Notes: generated by a model from the sequence alone, not told the origin. DNA of 5,369 bases from Solobacterium sp. (GCA_016284975.1 JAEEPV010000278.1:1-5369); one strand, 5' to 3'. Shown: positions 1 through 5,227, numbered from the stretch's first letter. Translations and numbers: made by a program.

Positions 1-171
1 CTTGTAATCCGAAGTGCGTATACTCCCAAACGGGCAGTCGAAAACTCGGTGAACCTCATGGAACGTTCTGGTGTGCCGCTGCTTGGCATTGTGCTGAACC
101 GGGCGGATACTAATCGAAAGGGTAATTTTTACTATAATCAGTATTATCGTTATGGCGAATATAATAAGTGA
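1..171 (+). CDS. CpsD/CapB-type tyrosine kinase (BY-kinase), C-terminal end only
   Basis: Frame 1 is open from the window edge to TGA at 169-171, giving the last 56 residues of a protein that starts upstream. The segment RSAYTPKRAVENSVNLMER followed by GVPLLGIVLNR matches the end of the P-loop ATPase-like domain of bacterial tyrosine kinases of the CpsD/CapB/EpsB type. It ends in a tyrosine cluster, YYNQYYRYGEYNK, with six Tyr in 11 residues. In this family such clusters are autophosphorylated and control export and chain length of capsular or exopolysaccharide, together with a membrane activator (CpsC/Wzz type). The Walker motifs and the partner gene would lie upstream, outside the window. 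The family is called from the C-terminus alone, but the combination of GIVLNR and the Tyr tail is characteristic. It is probably near the end of a polysaccharide gene cluster, because the next gene has its own promoter. Confidence 0.85.
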   Translation, partial: LVIRSAYTPKRAVENSVNLMERSGVPLLGIVLNRADTNRKGNFYYNQYYRYGEYNK

Positions 172-172
172 G

Positions 173-216
173 AAGTTTCATAAGAAACTGCAAAAAAATA
201 GTTTGAAATGCAACTT
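173..216 (+). other. Imperfect hairpin just after the kinase stop codon
   Basis: The 17-nt arm at 173-189 pairs with 200-216 at 13 of 17 positions: blocks of 5, 3 and 5 base pairs separated by mismatches, around the A-rich loop 190-199. The left arm also holds a small self-hairpin, AGTTTC-ATAA-GAAACT (174-189). There is no T-run after the structure, so it is not a canonical terminator. It could protect the 3' end of the upstream mRNA or be chance in AT-rich DNA. Confidence 0.25.
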
Positions 217-220
217 TCTG

Positions 221-251
221 CCATAGTTTGCGACTATTATGGGGGATTTTT
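221..251 (+). terminator. Possible weak terminator after the kinase gene
   Basis: CCATA (221-225) can pair with TATGG (238-242), or alternatively ATAGT (223-227) with ACTAT (233-237). A T-run follows at 247-251 after GGGA. The stem is short and the T-run sits several bases away, so the call is weak. It is the only terminator-like element between the kinase gene and the next promoter. Confidence 0.25.
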
Positions 252-278
252 CAATAAATTTCTCAATAAATGCTCAAT
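251..278 (+). repeat. TCAATAAAT direct repeats upstream of a promoter
   Basis: TCAATAAAT occurs at 251-259 and again at 263-271, 12 bp apart. A truncated copy, TCAAT, lies at 274-278. The last copy ends five bases before the -35 box of the surface-protein promoter. The roughly helical spacing would suit a binding site for an activator or repressor, but AT-rich simple sequence is an equally good explanation. Confidence 0.35.
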
Positions 279-283
279 TTTGC

Positions 284-312
284 TTGTAAAGCAAATACAA
301 TTAGGTGATAAT
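284..312 (+). promoter_or_regulatory. Promoter of the surface-protein gene
   Basis: A -35 box TTGTAA (284-289) and a -10 box GATAAT (307-312) are separated by exactly 17 bp, matching sigma-A consensus at 4 of 6 and 5 of 6 positions. The predicted start of transcription is near 319, giving a leader of about 35 nt. The -35 box lies in the loop of a small inverted repeat, TTTGCT (279-284) with AGCAAA (290-295). The Shine-Dalgarno sequence is AAGGG (342-346), 7 nt before the ATG. Confidence 0.65.
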
Positions 313-353
313 GTATATGTTATTTATATTACAGAAAGAGTAAGGGCGATTTT

Positions 354-1001
354 ATGAAAAAGTTTTTCGGTTTAGTGATTGCGTTGCTGATTGCGGCAGC
401 ACCGATAACGGTTATGGCTGGCGACAGCCCGACCGGAACAAAAAACGGCGGCGGATATGACGGATGCGCAACGGATAATATTTCTCTTGCTGCAAAGGGA
501 TGCCGTGCCTATGTCAATGGTCAATGGGTTACATCACTTGGCAACGGGATGATTGTTACCGATGCCGGGAATGTTTATGATGCGAACGGGAACTTCATGT
601 ATAACGTAAACGGCGGAGGTGCCGGCGCAACTTCGAGTGTTGCGTCTCAGACAACGTTCCGTTTTACCCGTGCGGATGATTCAACAACCTTTGAAGACTG
701 CAACGGTGTTTATGTTGATGATGTATGGGTGGATCCGGCAAATTATCAAAAGACAAAGGGAAGCGTTATTATTACACTCAAACAGGCCTTCCTCGATACG
801 CTTTCTGCCGGCCAGCATAAACTTACAGTTACCTTCACGAATTCCGAACCCCAGACTGTCTACTTTACAATCACAAAGCAGAAACGCAGCGGTGTTCCGA
901 ATACCGGAGAAAGCAGTAAAACTCCATATTATATTATGCTCGGCGGTGCACTGATCGTGATTGCAGGCACTGGTTATATTCTTTTTACAAGCAAGCACTA
1001 A
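354..1001 (+). CDS. Small secreted surface protein with Ig-like domain and LPxTG-like (VPNTG) anchor
   Basis: This is a 215-residue protein. Residues 1-22 form a signal peptide: MKKFF, a hydrophobic core, and probable cleavage after VMA. Residues 23-98 are a Gly/Asn-rich region with two cysteines (C38, C50) and motifs such as YVNGQWV and VYDANGNFMYNVNGGG. Residues of about 100-175 resemble the small beta-sandwich (X2/Ig-like) modules of Gram-positive surface proteins, with the pattern VYVDDVWVDPANY, ITLKQAFLDTLSAGQHKLTV. The C-terminus has VPNTG (181-185), a hydrophobic segment at about 193-211 and a short tail, TSKH. That is the layout of a sortase signal with Val in place of the first Leu. 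The inferred fate is export and covalent attachment to peptidoglycan; failing sortase recognition, it would stay as a single-pass membrane protein. The ligand or role is unknown. It has its own promoter and terminator, so it is probably monocistronic. The start is supported by an SD at 342-346 and by the signal peptide. Confidence 0.85.
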   Translation: MKKFFGLVIALLIAAAPITVMAGDSPTGTKNGGGYDGCATDNISLAAKGCRAYVNGQWVTSLGNGMIVTDAGNVYDANGNFMYNVNGGGAGATSSVASQTTFRFTRADDSTTFEDCNGVYVDDVWVDPANYQKTKGSVIITLKQAFLDTLSAGQHKLTVTFTNSEPQTVYFTITKQKRSGVPNTGESSKTPYYIMLGGALIVIAGTGYILFTSKH

Positions 1002-1024
1002 GCAATAAACTTTATAAATAATCT

Positions 1025-1050
1025 GAGGCTGAGTGATCGGCCTCTTTTTT
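1025..1050 (+). terminator. Intrinsic terminator after the surface-protein gene
   Basis: GAGGCTGA (1025-1032) pairs with TCGGCCTC (1037-1044), giving 8 base pairs including one G-T wobble. The loop is GTGA, a GNRA tetraloop. Six T residues follow (1045-1050). It is a textbook Rho-independent terminator 23 nt after the stop codon. It ends only 19 nt before the next ATG, so any transcription of that gene from upstream must read through it. Confidence 0.9.
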
Positions 1051-1069
1051 GTTAAGGGTATAGAACGAC

Positions 1070-2266
1070 ATGAAACTGTTTCGGCGTAAAAATGAGAAAA
1101 TACTGAAACATAAAGACACTGCTGTGCTGATTGGAGATTACGATTCCGCGGTTCACGGGTTTCGGAAAGTCACGCTTTTAAATGCGGCTCATCTTCCCGT
1201 CGGTGTGCGTTCTTCTGAAAAAAAAGTGGATATTCAAAGCCTGAACCGCTGGCTGACCGCCAGAGGAATACCCGATTACCGTGTTGATCTTGACCGCTTG
1301 ATCAAACGGCTTGAGATCGAAGATGAACAGGAACTGCTGGAAGAAGAAAACGCACTTTCGGTTTCAGACAATTACTGGCTGACAGATTCTGACAGCACGG
1401 AAACCTATAAGGAGATGAATTTTTTCGATCGACCGTTTGATATGAACGGATTTGGCGCGGCGATGTTCCGGTCCAACCGCTTCACCCCGGAAGAATCCGC
1501 AAAACACACGCCAAATAATACGCTGTGCGGGTATCACCGCAAGGCCTGGATGATTTTGGGAGATCAGCTGTACCTGTATAAGGGAAGCACCGGCTTTCAT
1601 CAGCAGGAATGCATCAACGAATGGATCGCCTCTGTGATCGCGGAGAAACTCGGGCTGTACAGTGTTCCCTATGAGGTGACGGTTTATGAGAATCAGCTGG
1701 TCAGCGTTTGTCAGAACTTTCTGAATCCGGATCTCGATCTTGTGACCGCAGGGGATGCGATTCTTTCATCTGGAAAAAATGCAAAGGAATCCTATGAACA
1801 GCTTGTTCAGGTCATGGAAACGCACGGAATAACCAATGCAGAAAGCTGTCTGGATGAACTGTTTCTGATGGATTATCTCATGATGAATACCGACCGGCAC
1901 GCGCAGAACCTCGGGATCCTCTGTGATGCCAATACGAATGAGTGGATCGCGATGGCTCCGATCTTTGACACCGGTACCGGGCTGGGCTGCTTTGTGAAGA
2001 CATCGGATCTGGAATACTGTGAAAATAAGAAAAAAGCCCGTTTTCTTGATCGACGGAATTTCGCATTTGAAGAGCTTCTGGAACACATCGGGGATTTCAG
2101 CCGGTTTGACCTGTCTGCACTGGACGGGATCGAACAGCTGCTTGCGGATAAACTGTCCCTGTACCGGGGCATGACCGGGATTTCCAGTGAACGGATCGAA
2201 GCGTTATGCCGGCTCCTGCGGCGAAGAATTGAGCGTGTGAAGCTTTTCCAGCAGAAACAACATTGA
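1070..2266 (+). CDS. Stand-alone HipA-like (HipA_C fold) serine/threonine kinase
   Basis: This 398-residue protein is recognisable as a HipA-fold kinase of the type common in Bacillota without a HipB partner. Residues 12-105 form the family N-terminal region, with LNRWLTARGIPDYRVDLDRLIKRL-like and SVSDNYWLT segments. The kinase core follows. LYLYKGST carries the presumed ATP-binding Lys (K171), and QQECINEWIASVIAEKLG corresponds to the helix after it. MMNTDRHAQNLGIL holds the catalytic loop with D275 and N280. IFDTGTGLG holds the metal-binding Asp (D300). All key kinase residues are present, so it is probably active. HipA phosphorylates glutamyl-tRNA synthetase; the substrate here is unknown. 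No small HTH antitoxin gene lies beside it, so it is not a classical hipBA module. No clear promoter was found; it follows a terminator by 19 nt, and the SD is weak (AAGGG at 1054-1058, 11 nt from ATG), which suggests low expression. Some homologues are misnamed excisionase. Confidence 0.85.
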   Translation: MKLFRRKNEKILKHKDTAVLIGDYDSAVHGFRKVTLLNAAHLPVGVRSSEKKVDIQSLNRWLTARGIPDYRVDLDRLIKRLEIEDEQELLEEENALSVSDNYWLTDSDSTETYKEMNFFDRPFDMNGFGAAMFRSNRFTPEESAKHTPNNTLCGYHRKAWMILGDQLYLYKGSTGFHQQECINEWIASVIAEKLGLYSVPYEVTVYENQLVSVCQNFLNPDLDLVTAGDAILSSGKNAKESYEQLVQVMETHGITNAESCLDELFLMDYLMMNTDRHAQNLGILCDANTNEWIAMAPIFDTGTGLGCFVKTSDLEYCENKKKARFLDRRNFAFEELLEHIGDFSRFDLSALDGIEQLLADKLSLYRGMTGISSERIEALCRLLRRRIERVKLFQQKQH

Positions 2267-2364
2267 GATTGGTTGTTACCGATACTGACCATACAAAACG
2301 ATCATTCCGGCTCTATTCTTTAAATTGACATAACTGTAACACCTGACAACAACGGAGGTTTTGA
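2267..2364 (+). other. Intergenic leader before the lipoprotein gene
   Basis: These 98 bp hold a perfect -35-like TTGACA (2325-2330) with no acceptable -10 box at 16-18 bp. No terminator follows the HipA-like gene. GTTGTT (2272-2277) can pair with AACAAC at 2256-2261, across the upstream stop codon, or with AACAAC at 2348-2353, directly before the SD. The lipoprotein may therefore be co-transcribed with the kinase, or driven by a promoter that does not match sigma-A consensus. Confidence 0.3.
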
Positions 2365-2370
2365 ATGATG
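2353..2370 (+). promoter_or_regulatory. Strong Shine-Dalgarno with two adjacent ATG codons
   Basis: GGAGG (2354-2358) is followed by ATG at 2365 and ATG at 2368, with spacers of 6 and 9 nt. Either can serve as the start. The choice changes only one N-terminal Met of the signal peptide. The first ATG is used here. Confidence 0.8.
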
Positions 2371-3501
2371 AAGTTTCAGAAATTGATGTGCGTCCTGTCT
2401 GCGGCAGCTCTGCTTGCCGGATGCGGCGCAAAAGCACCACAATCCGCCAATACCGGCAATGGAGGTTCACCATCCCAGAACGACGCTGTCGCAGTAAAAG
2501 AAGCGTCTGTAAAAATCGAACAGACGGATGCCCAGAAGCTTTCTGCCACATTAACCCAGCAGGATTACGGAGGACTCTTTACGATCTCTCTGCCGGAAGG
2601 ATGGTCATTAACGGTAGGAGGCGATGAGATCTATACGTGGATTCGTGCCTATGATCCATCCCGGCCTGACCTTCAGGTCTTTACGGCGCTGCGAAGCGGT
2701 TATTTTCTGAAAAACCAGCAGGCGAAGGAATTTCATACGAACTATTATGCGCTCTCCGGCTATCAGCCGCTGTATGGAGCACAGGCCGCATTTATCGTTC
2801 TTGAACCGGCTACACTTGAAACGTTCTATCAGAAGTTCATGGATTACTGCGGTTATCTTGCGGAATGGGAACCGACCTTTGCCGGGTTTGAATATCCTCA
2901 GATCAGTAACTTTGAAGTGATCGAATCGATGAATGTTCAAAATGAGATGTCTTCCGTCGCACTGGACAACAAGATGATCCACGGAAGTTACATGAATACG
3001 CTGTCGCAGGAAAAGGCAGAAGGCATGTTTTCCGGTACGGTCGTTGATCTGATTAAGGTGATGGATCCGGGCTTTGACTGCGGCTTTGATACGATCTACA
3101 GTCTGACTGCGATGACAGCGCCATATGGGCTTCTGGACGAGTATTCCGCTTTATTAAAAACGATCCTTTCTTCCATCCAGTACTCTGATCTGTTTGTTCA
3201 GCGGGTCATGACTGCCCAGCAGATCACGATGGAAAATGCCAGAGCGATCAGCCGCATGACGGAGGAAACCAGTAATATCATCATGGATGGCTGGAATTCC
3301 AGACAGAAATCCTATGACATCATGTCGCAGGAATACTCGGATGCCACACTGGGCTATGACCGTTATCTGGATACCGAGACCAATGAGGTTTATAAAGCGG
3401 AACTCGGCGTGATGGATGGATATGACGGAACCCGGTACCAGAAGATTGACCAGGGCTCCTCGTACTATACGGAACCGGTTGCCGGATATATCGTCAGATA
3501 A
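2365..3501 (+). CDS. Putative lipoprotein of unknown function
   Basis: This 378-residue protein has a lipoprotein signal peptide: MMKFQKLMCVLSAAALLAGC, with lipobox LAGC and Cys20 as the lipidated residue. A low-complexity linker rich in Ala, Asn, Gly and Ser (21-50) follows. The mature part begins with TISLPEGWSLTV (73-84), a pattern seen at the start of small secreted beta-rich domains. Further on come a GTVVDLIKVMDPGFDCGFD segment (224-242) and a helical stretch at about 255-310 (Gln/Met/Arg-rich). The C-terminus, about 311-350, reads YDIMSQEYSDATLGYDRYLDTETNEVY. I have seen similar endings in uncharacterised clostridial-type exported proteins, but I cannot name a family. There is no catalytic motif or transporter-like binding fold that I can recognise. 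It should be anchored on the outer face of the membrane after lipidation and signal peptidase II cleavage. It ends just before a terminator; the two neighbours give no specific functional hint. Confidence 0.8.
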   Translation: MMKFQKLMCVLSAAALLAGCGAKAPQSANTGNGGSPSQNDAVAVKEASVKIEQTDAQKLSATLTQQDYGGLFTISLPEGWSLTVGGDEIYTWIRAYDPSRPDLQVFTALRSGYFLKNQQAKEFHTNYYALSGYQPLYGAQAAFIVLEPATLETFYQKFMDYCGYLAEWEPTFAGFEYPQISNFEVIESMNVQNEMSSVALDNKMIHGSYMNTLSQEKAEGMFSGTVVDLIKVMDPGFDCGFDTIYSLTAMTAPYGLLDEYSALLKTILSSIQYSDLFVQRVMTAQQITMENARAISRMTEETSNIIMDGWNSRQKSYDIMSQEYSDATLGYDRYLDTETNEVYKAELGVMDGYDGTRYQKIDQGSSYYTEPVAGYIVR

Positions 3502-3526
3502 CGAAACCGAATTATCAGATTCAATC

Positions 3527-3551
3527 AGGATGGGCAGTGCGCTCATCCTTT
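3527..3551 (+). terminator. Terminator of the lipoprotein gene
   Basis: AGGATG (3527-3532) pairs with CATCCT (3544-3549), extended inwards by a G-T wobble, G-C and C-G to 9 base pairs around the loop AGTGC (3536-3540). The following T-run is short (3549-3551) before A residues, so efficiency may be moderate. It lies 25 nt after the stop codon. Confidence 0.6.
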
Positions 3552-3582
3552 AAAAATCCCCGAACGGCCATGCATTCAGGGA
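3552..3582 (-). terminator. Terminator of the carboxypeptidase gene
   Basis: Read on the reverse strand, TCCCTGAA (3582-3575) pairs with TTCGGGGA (3564-3557) over 8 positions including one T-G wobble, with a 10-nt loop. Five T residues follow (3556-3552). It lies 26 nt after the stop of the reverse-strand gene and directly abuts the forward terminator of the converging lipoprotein gene. Confidence 0.75.
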
Positions 3583-3608
3583 CAGAAATGGAATTGGTTT
3601 TTGACTGC

Positions 3609-4922
3609 TCAGCGTTTGGAAGTGCGCCGTTTTCTGCGTCTTCTCCGCCTTGCCCGGCGGATATGGATGCGAATCCGGGCGATCAGAACAAACAGGACAA
3701 AGGCTGCCAGAATGCAGAGAATCCAGAACAGGATCCGATGGCTGGAATGGAATGCGGCAGCGGCGTTATAGGCATGCATCAGACGGCTGTAACGGAAACT
3801 CTGTGGTGCCTGCAGGCGTGTTTCATAAATCCGTGTTCCGTTGGCAGTGACCTGCATCGATCCGATATCGTCTCCTTCTGTGATGGGGGCGATGAGCTCA
3901 TCCGGCACATCGACCGTAACTTCGATCACAGCATCTTTCGGCAGATCCATCGTACGGGTATCCGGTACAACAAGGTCAAACGCTGCGTTTCTGGAGGAGT
4001 CGATCACCGCAATGGTTTTCAGAAGGGTTCCTTCGGACAGATACGTCGTCCGCGCATAGTTGTCATTGAACCAGTTATAGACCGTTGCGGCATCCTGAAT
4101 ATGACCAAAGTCCCGGGAATGCCCGCTGATCAGCACCAGGTGCATCCCGCCGAATTCCGCGTGGGATGCCAGACATCTGCCGGCCGGATTGGTAAAACCG
4201 GTTTTGCCGCCGAGGTAGCCGGGGATCGAGAAGGTATCCGGCCCATCGTTGATCAGCGGCCAGCTGGTGGAATGAAGGACGAGTCCCTCCGGGGCGGATG
4301 CGATAGGAGAACTGATATACGTCCGGCTGGCGATCATTTCCCGGAACGGTTCTGACTGCAGCGCATATTCCATCAGAACAGCCATGTCTTTCGGGCTTGA
4401 GACGTGTGTGTCACTGTGCAGGCCGGTTGGATTGGTGAAATGGGTGGATGTCATCCCAAGTTCTGCAGCTTTCCGGTTCATCGCGTCGACAAATGCCGAT
4501 ACGCTGCCGGAAATCCGGAGTGCCAGGGCATTGACCGCATCCGCACCGCTTGGCAGCAGCACACCGTACAGCAGGTCCCGTACCGTCGGTTCATCCCCGG
4601 GTCGGAATCCCGCAACGGAGGCATTTTCCTCGACCAGTCCTGCCCACATGTCTTCCGTGATCAGAATCCTTTCCTCAAAATCCGAAAGAGACTCCATGGC
4701 GAGAACGGCAGTCATGATCTTGGTCAGTGACGCCGGATACATGGCATCTTCGCCGCGCATCGACCAGAGTACCTGTCCGTTATCAATGTCGATGAGATAA
4801 ATATAGTCACTGGTGACGGAAGGGGGATTCTCCTCTTCGTATCCGTACTCTTCTGCCAGAGGAACGATCGTGCAGCCAAGCAGAAGAACAATCACCGTTA
4901 AAATACGCTTTAAAATACTCAT
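3609..4922 (-). CDS. dacA: D-alanyl-D-alanine carboxypeptidase, PBP5/DacA type (peptidase family S11)
   Basis: This 437-residue enzyme is predicted to remove the terminal D-Ala from peptidoglycan pentapeptides outside the membrane. A signal peptide covers about residues 1-23 (MSILKRILTVIVLLLG, probable cleavage after VPLA). The catalytic SxxK motif is S65-L-T-K68 in YPASLTKIMTA. The second motif reads S125-G-A127 in LLPSGADAVNAL, where Asn is usual at the third position. The third motif is K240-T-G in GGKTGFTNPAG. The PBP5-type C-terminal beta domain spans roughly 290-370. A transmembrane helix (about 397-415) and a very Arg-rich tail end the protein. The open frame extends 12 codons further to a TTG at 4958, but the signal peptide and the promoter position favour the ATG at 4922. 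Neither start has a Shine-Dalgarno sequence. The gene is convergent with the lipoprotein gene and divergent from yneF. The dacA symbol marks the family; which paralogue it is cannot be decided. Confidence 0.92.
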   Translation of the reverse strand: MSILKRILTVIVLLLGCTIVPLAEEYGYEEENPPSVTSDYIYLIDIDNGQVLWSMRGEDAMYPASLTKIMTAVLAMESLSDFEERILITEDMWAGLVEENASVAGFRPGDEPTVRDLLYGVLLPSGADAVNALALRISGSVSAFVDAMNRKAAELGMTSTHFTNPTGLHSDTHVSSPKDMAVLMEYALQSEPFREMIASRTYISSPIASAPEGLVLHSTSWPLINDGPDTFSIPGYLGGKTGFTNPAGRCLASHAEFGGMHLVLISGHSRDFGHIQDAATVYNWFNDNYARTTYLSEGTLLKTIAVIDSSRNAAFDLVVPDTRTMDLPKDAVIEVTVDVPDELIAPITEGDDIGSMQVTANGTRIYETRLQAPQSFRYSRLMHAYNAAAAFHSSHRILFWILCILAAFVLFVLIARIRIHIRRARRRRRRKRRTSKR

Positions 4923-4928
4923 GGGGGA

Positions 4929-4958
4929 ATTATACAGGCACCGGCTCGTTGAATTCAA
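4929..4958 (-). promoter_or_regulatory. Carboxypeptidase promoter, predicted leaderless transcript
   Basis: On the reverse strand, TTGAAT (4958-4953) and a perfect TATAAT (4934-4929) are separated by 18 bp. The six bases TCCCCC follow, and the next base is the A of the ATG (4922). That is where sigma-A RNA polymerase normally starts. The mRNA would then begin at the start codon or within a few nucleotides of it. Confidence 0.7.
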
Positions 4959-4961
4959 CGA
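4946..4961. promoter_or_regulatory. Perfect 16-bp palindrome containing both divergent -35 boxes
   Basis: TCGTTGAATTCAACGA is a perfect inverted repeat centred between 4953 and 4954. Its two halves supply TTGAAT to each strand: 4949-4954 forward and 4958-4953 reverse. The two -35 boxes overlap by 2 bp. It may be only the symmetric consequence of two shared -35 boxes, or an operator for a dimeric regulator acting on both genes. Confidence 0.6.
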
Positions 4962-4977
4962 AAGGATTGACTATAAT
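4949..4977 (+). promoter_or_regulatory. Promoter of the yneF-like gene
   Basis: TTGAAT (4949-4954) and a perfect TATAAT (4972-4977) are separated by 17 bp. The predicted start of transcription is near 4984, leaving a leader of about 28 nt. The leader contains the SD AGGGAG (4998-5003), 8 nt before the ATG. Confidence 0.75.
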
Positions 4978-4985
4978 GACGTCAT
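4976..4985. promoter_or_regulatory. ATGACGTCAT palindrome over the yneF-like transcription start
   Basis: A perfect 10-bp palindrome begins at the last two bases of the -10 box and covers the predicted start of transcription. The position would suit a repressor site. Ten-base palindromes do occur by chance, so this is only a candidate. Confidence 0.3.
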
Positions 4986-5011
4986 CAGTAAAAAGATAGG
5001 GAGTAAAAAAT

Positions 5012-5227
5012 ATGACACAGTTCTGGTCGTCCCTGCTCTGGTTTGTTCTCGGCGGAGCAGTCGGTGCGCTTCTTGGCTTTTATTTCACCAAGAGAGCTTT
5101 CGAGAAACAGCTTAAGGAGAATCCTCCGATCACAGAAAAGCAGATTCGCGCGATGTTCATGCAGATGGGCAGAAAACCGAGCGAAGCTCAGATCAAAGCC
5201 GTCATGAAATCCATGGGGCAGGGCTGA
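5012..5227 (+). CDS. yneF: UPF0154 family small membrane protein (YneF-like)
   Basis: This 71-residue protein has one N-terminal transmembrane helix (about residues 6-25, WSSLLWFVLGGAVGALLGFYF) followed by a cytoplasmic part. The conserved family block is present in full: a basic, helical stretch (TKRAFEKQLKENPPITEKQI) and then MFMQMGRKPSEAQIKAVMKSM. Length and layout are typical of UPF0154, a family conserved in Bacillota and Mollicutes whose biochemical function is unknown to me. The start is supported by the SD AGGGAG (4998-5003) at an 8-nt spacing and by a good promoter. The gene is monocistronic, with its own terminator, and is divergent from the carboxypeptidase gene with a shared control region. 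Confidence 0.93.
   Translation: MTQFWSSLLWFVLGGAVGALLGFYFTKRAFEKQLKENPPITEKQIRAMFMQMGRKPSEAQIKAVMKSMGQG

Noticed and set aside
681..998. Reverse-strand and alternate-frame open frames inside the surface-protein gene
   Set aside because: Their products are not recognisable, while the forward frame has a signal peptide, Ig-like pattern and sorting signal.
2325..2353. Perfect TTGACA (2325-2330) as promoter of the lipoprotein gene
   Set aside because: At spacers of 16-18 bp the downstream hexamers are of the type AACAAC or CAACAA, which do not resemble TATAAT.
3537..4355. A 272-codon forward open frame opposite the carboxypeptidase gene
   Set aside because: It begins with a GTG inside a terminator hairpin, has no Shine-Dalgarno sequence, and its product is low-complexity and Cys-rich without a recognisable domain. 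The reverse strand carries all the S11 peptidase motifs.
4923..4958. TTG start at 4958 that would lengthen the carboxypeptidase by 12 residues
   Set aside because: No SD precedes it. It would put a polar stretch before a normal signal peptide, and it overlaps the -35 and -10 boxes of the promoter that fits the ATG at 4922.
4813..5115. Forward 100-codon frame overlapping the start of the yneF-like gene
   Set aside because: It crosses the divergent promoter region and shadows both real genes in other frames; it has no SD and no domain.
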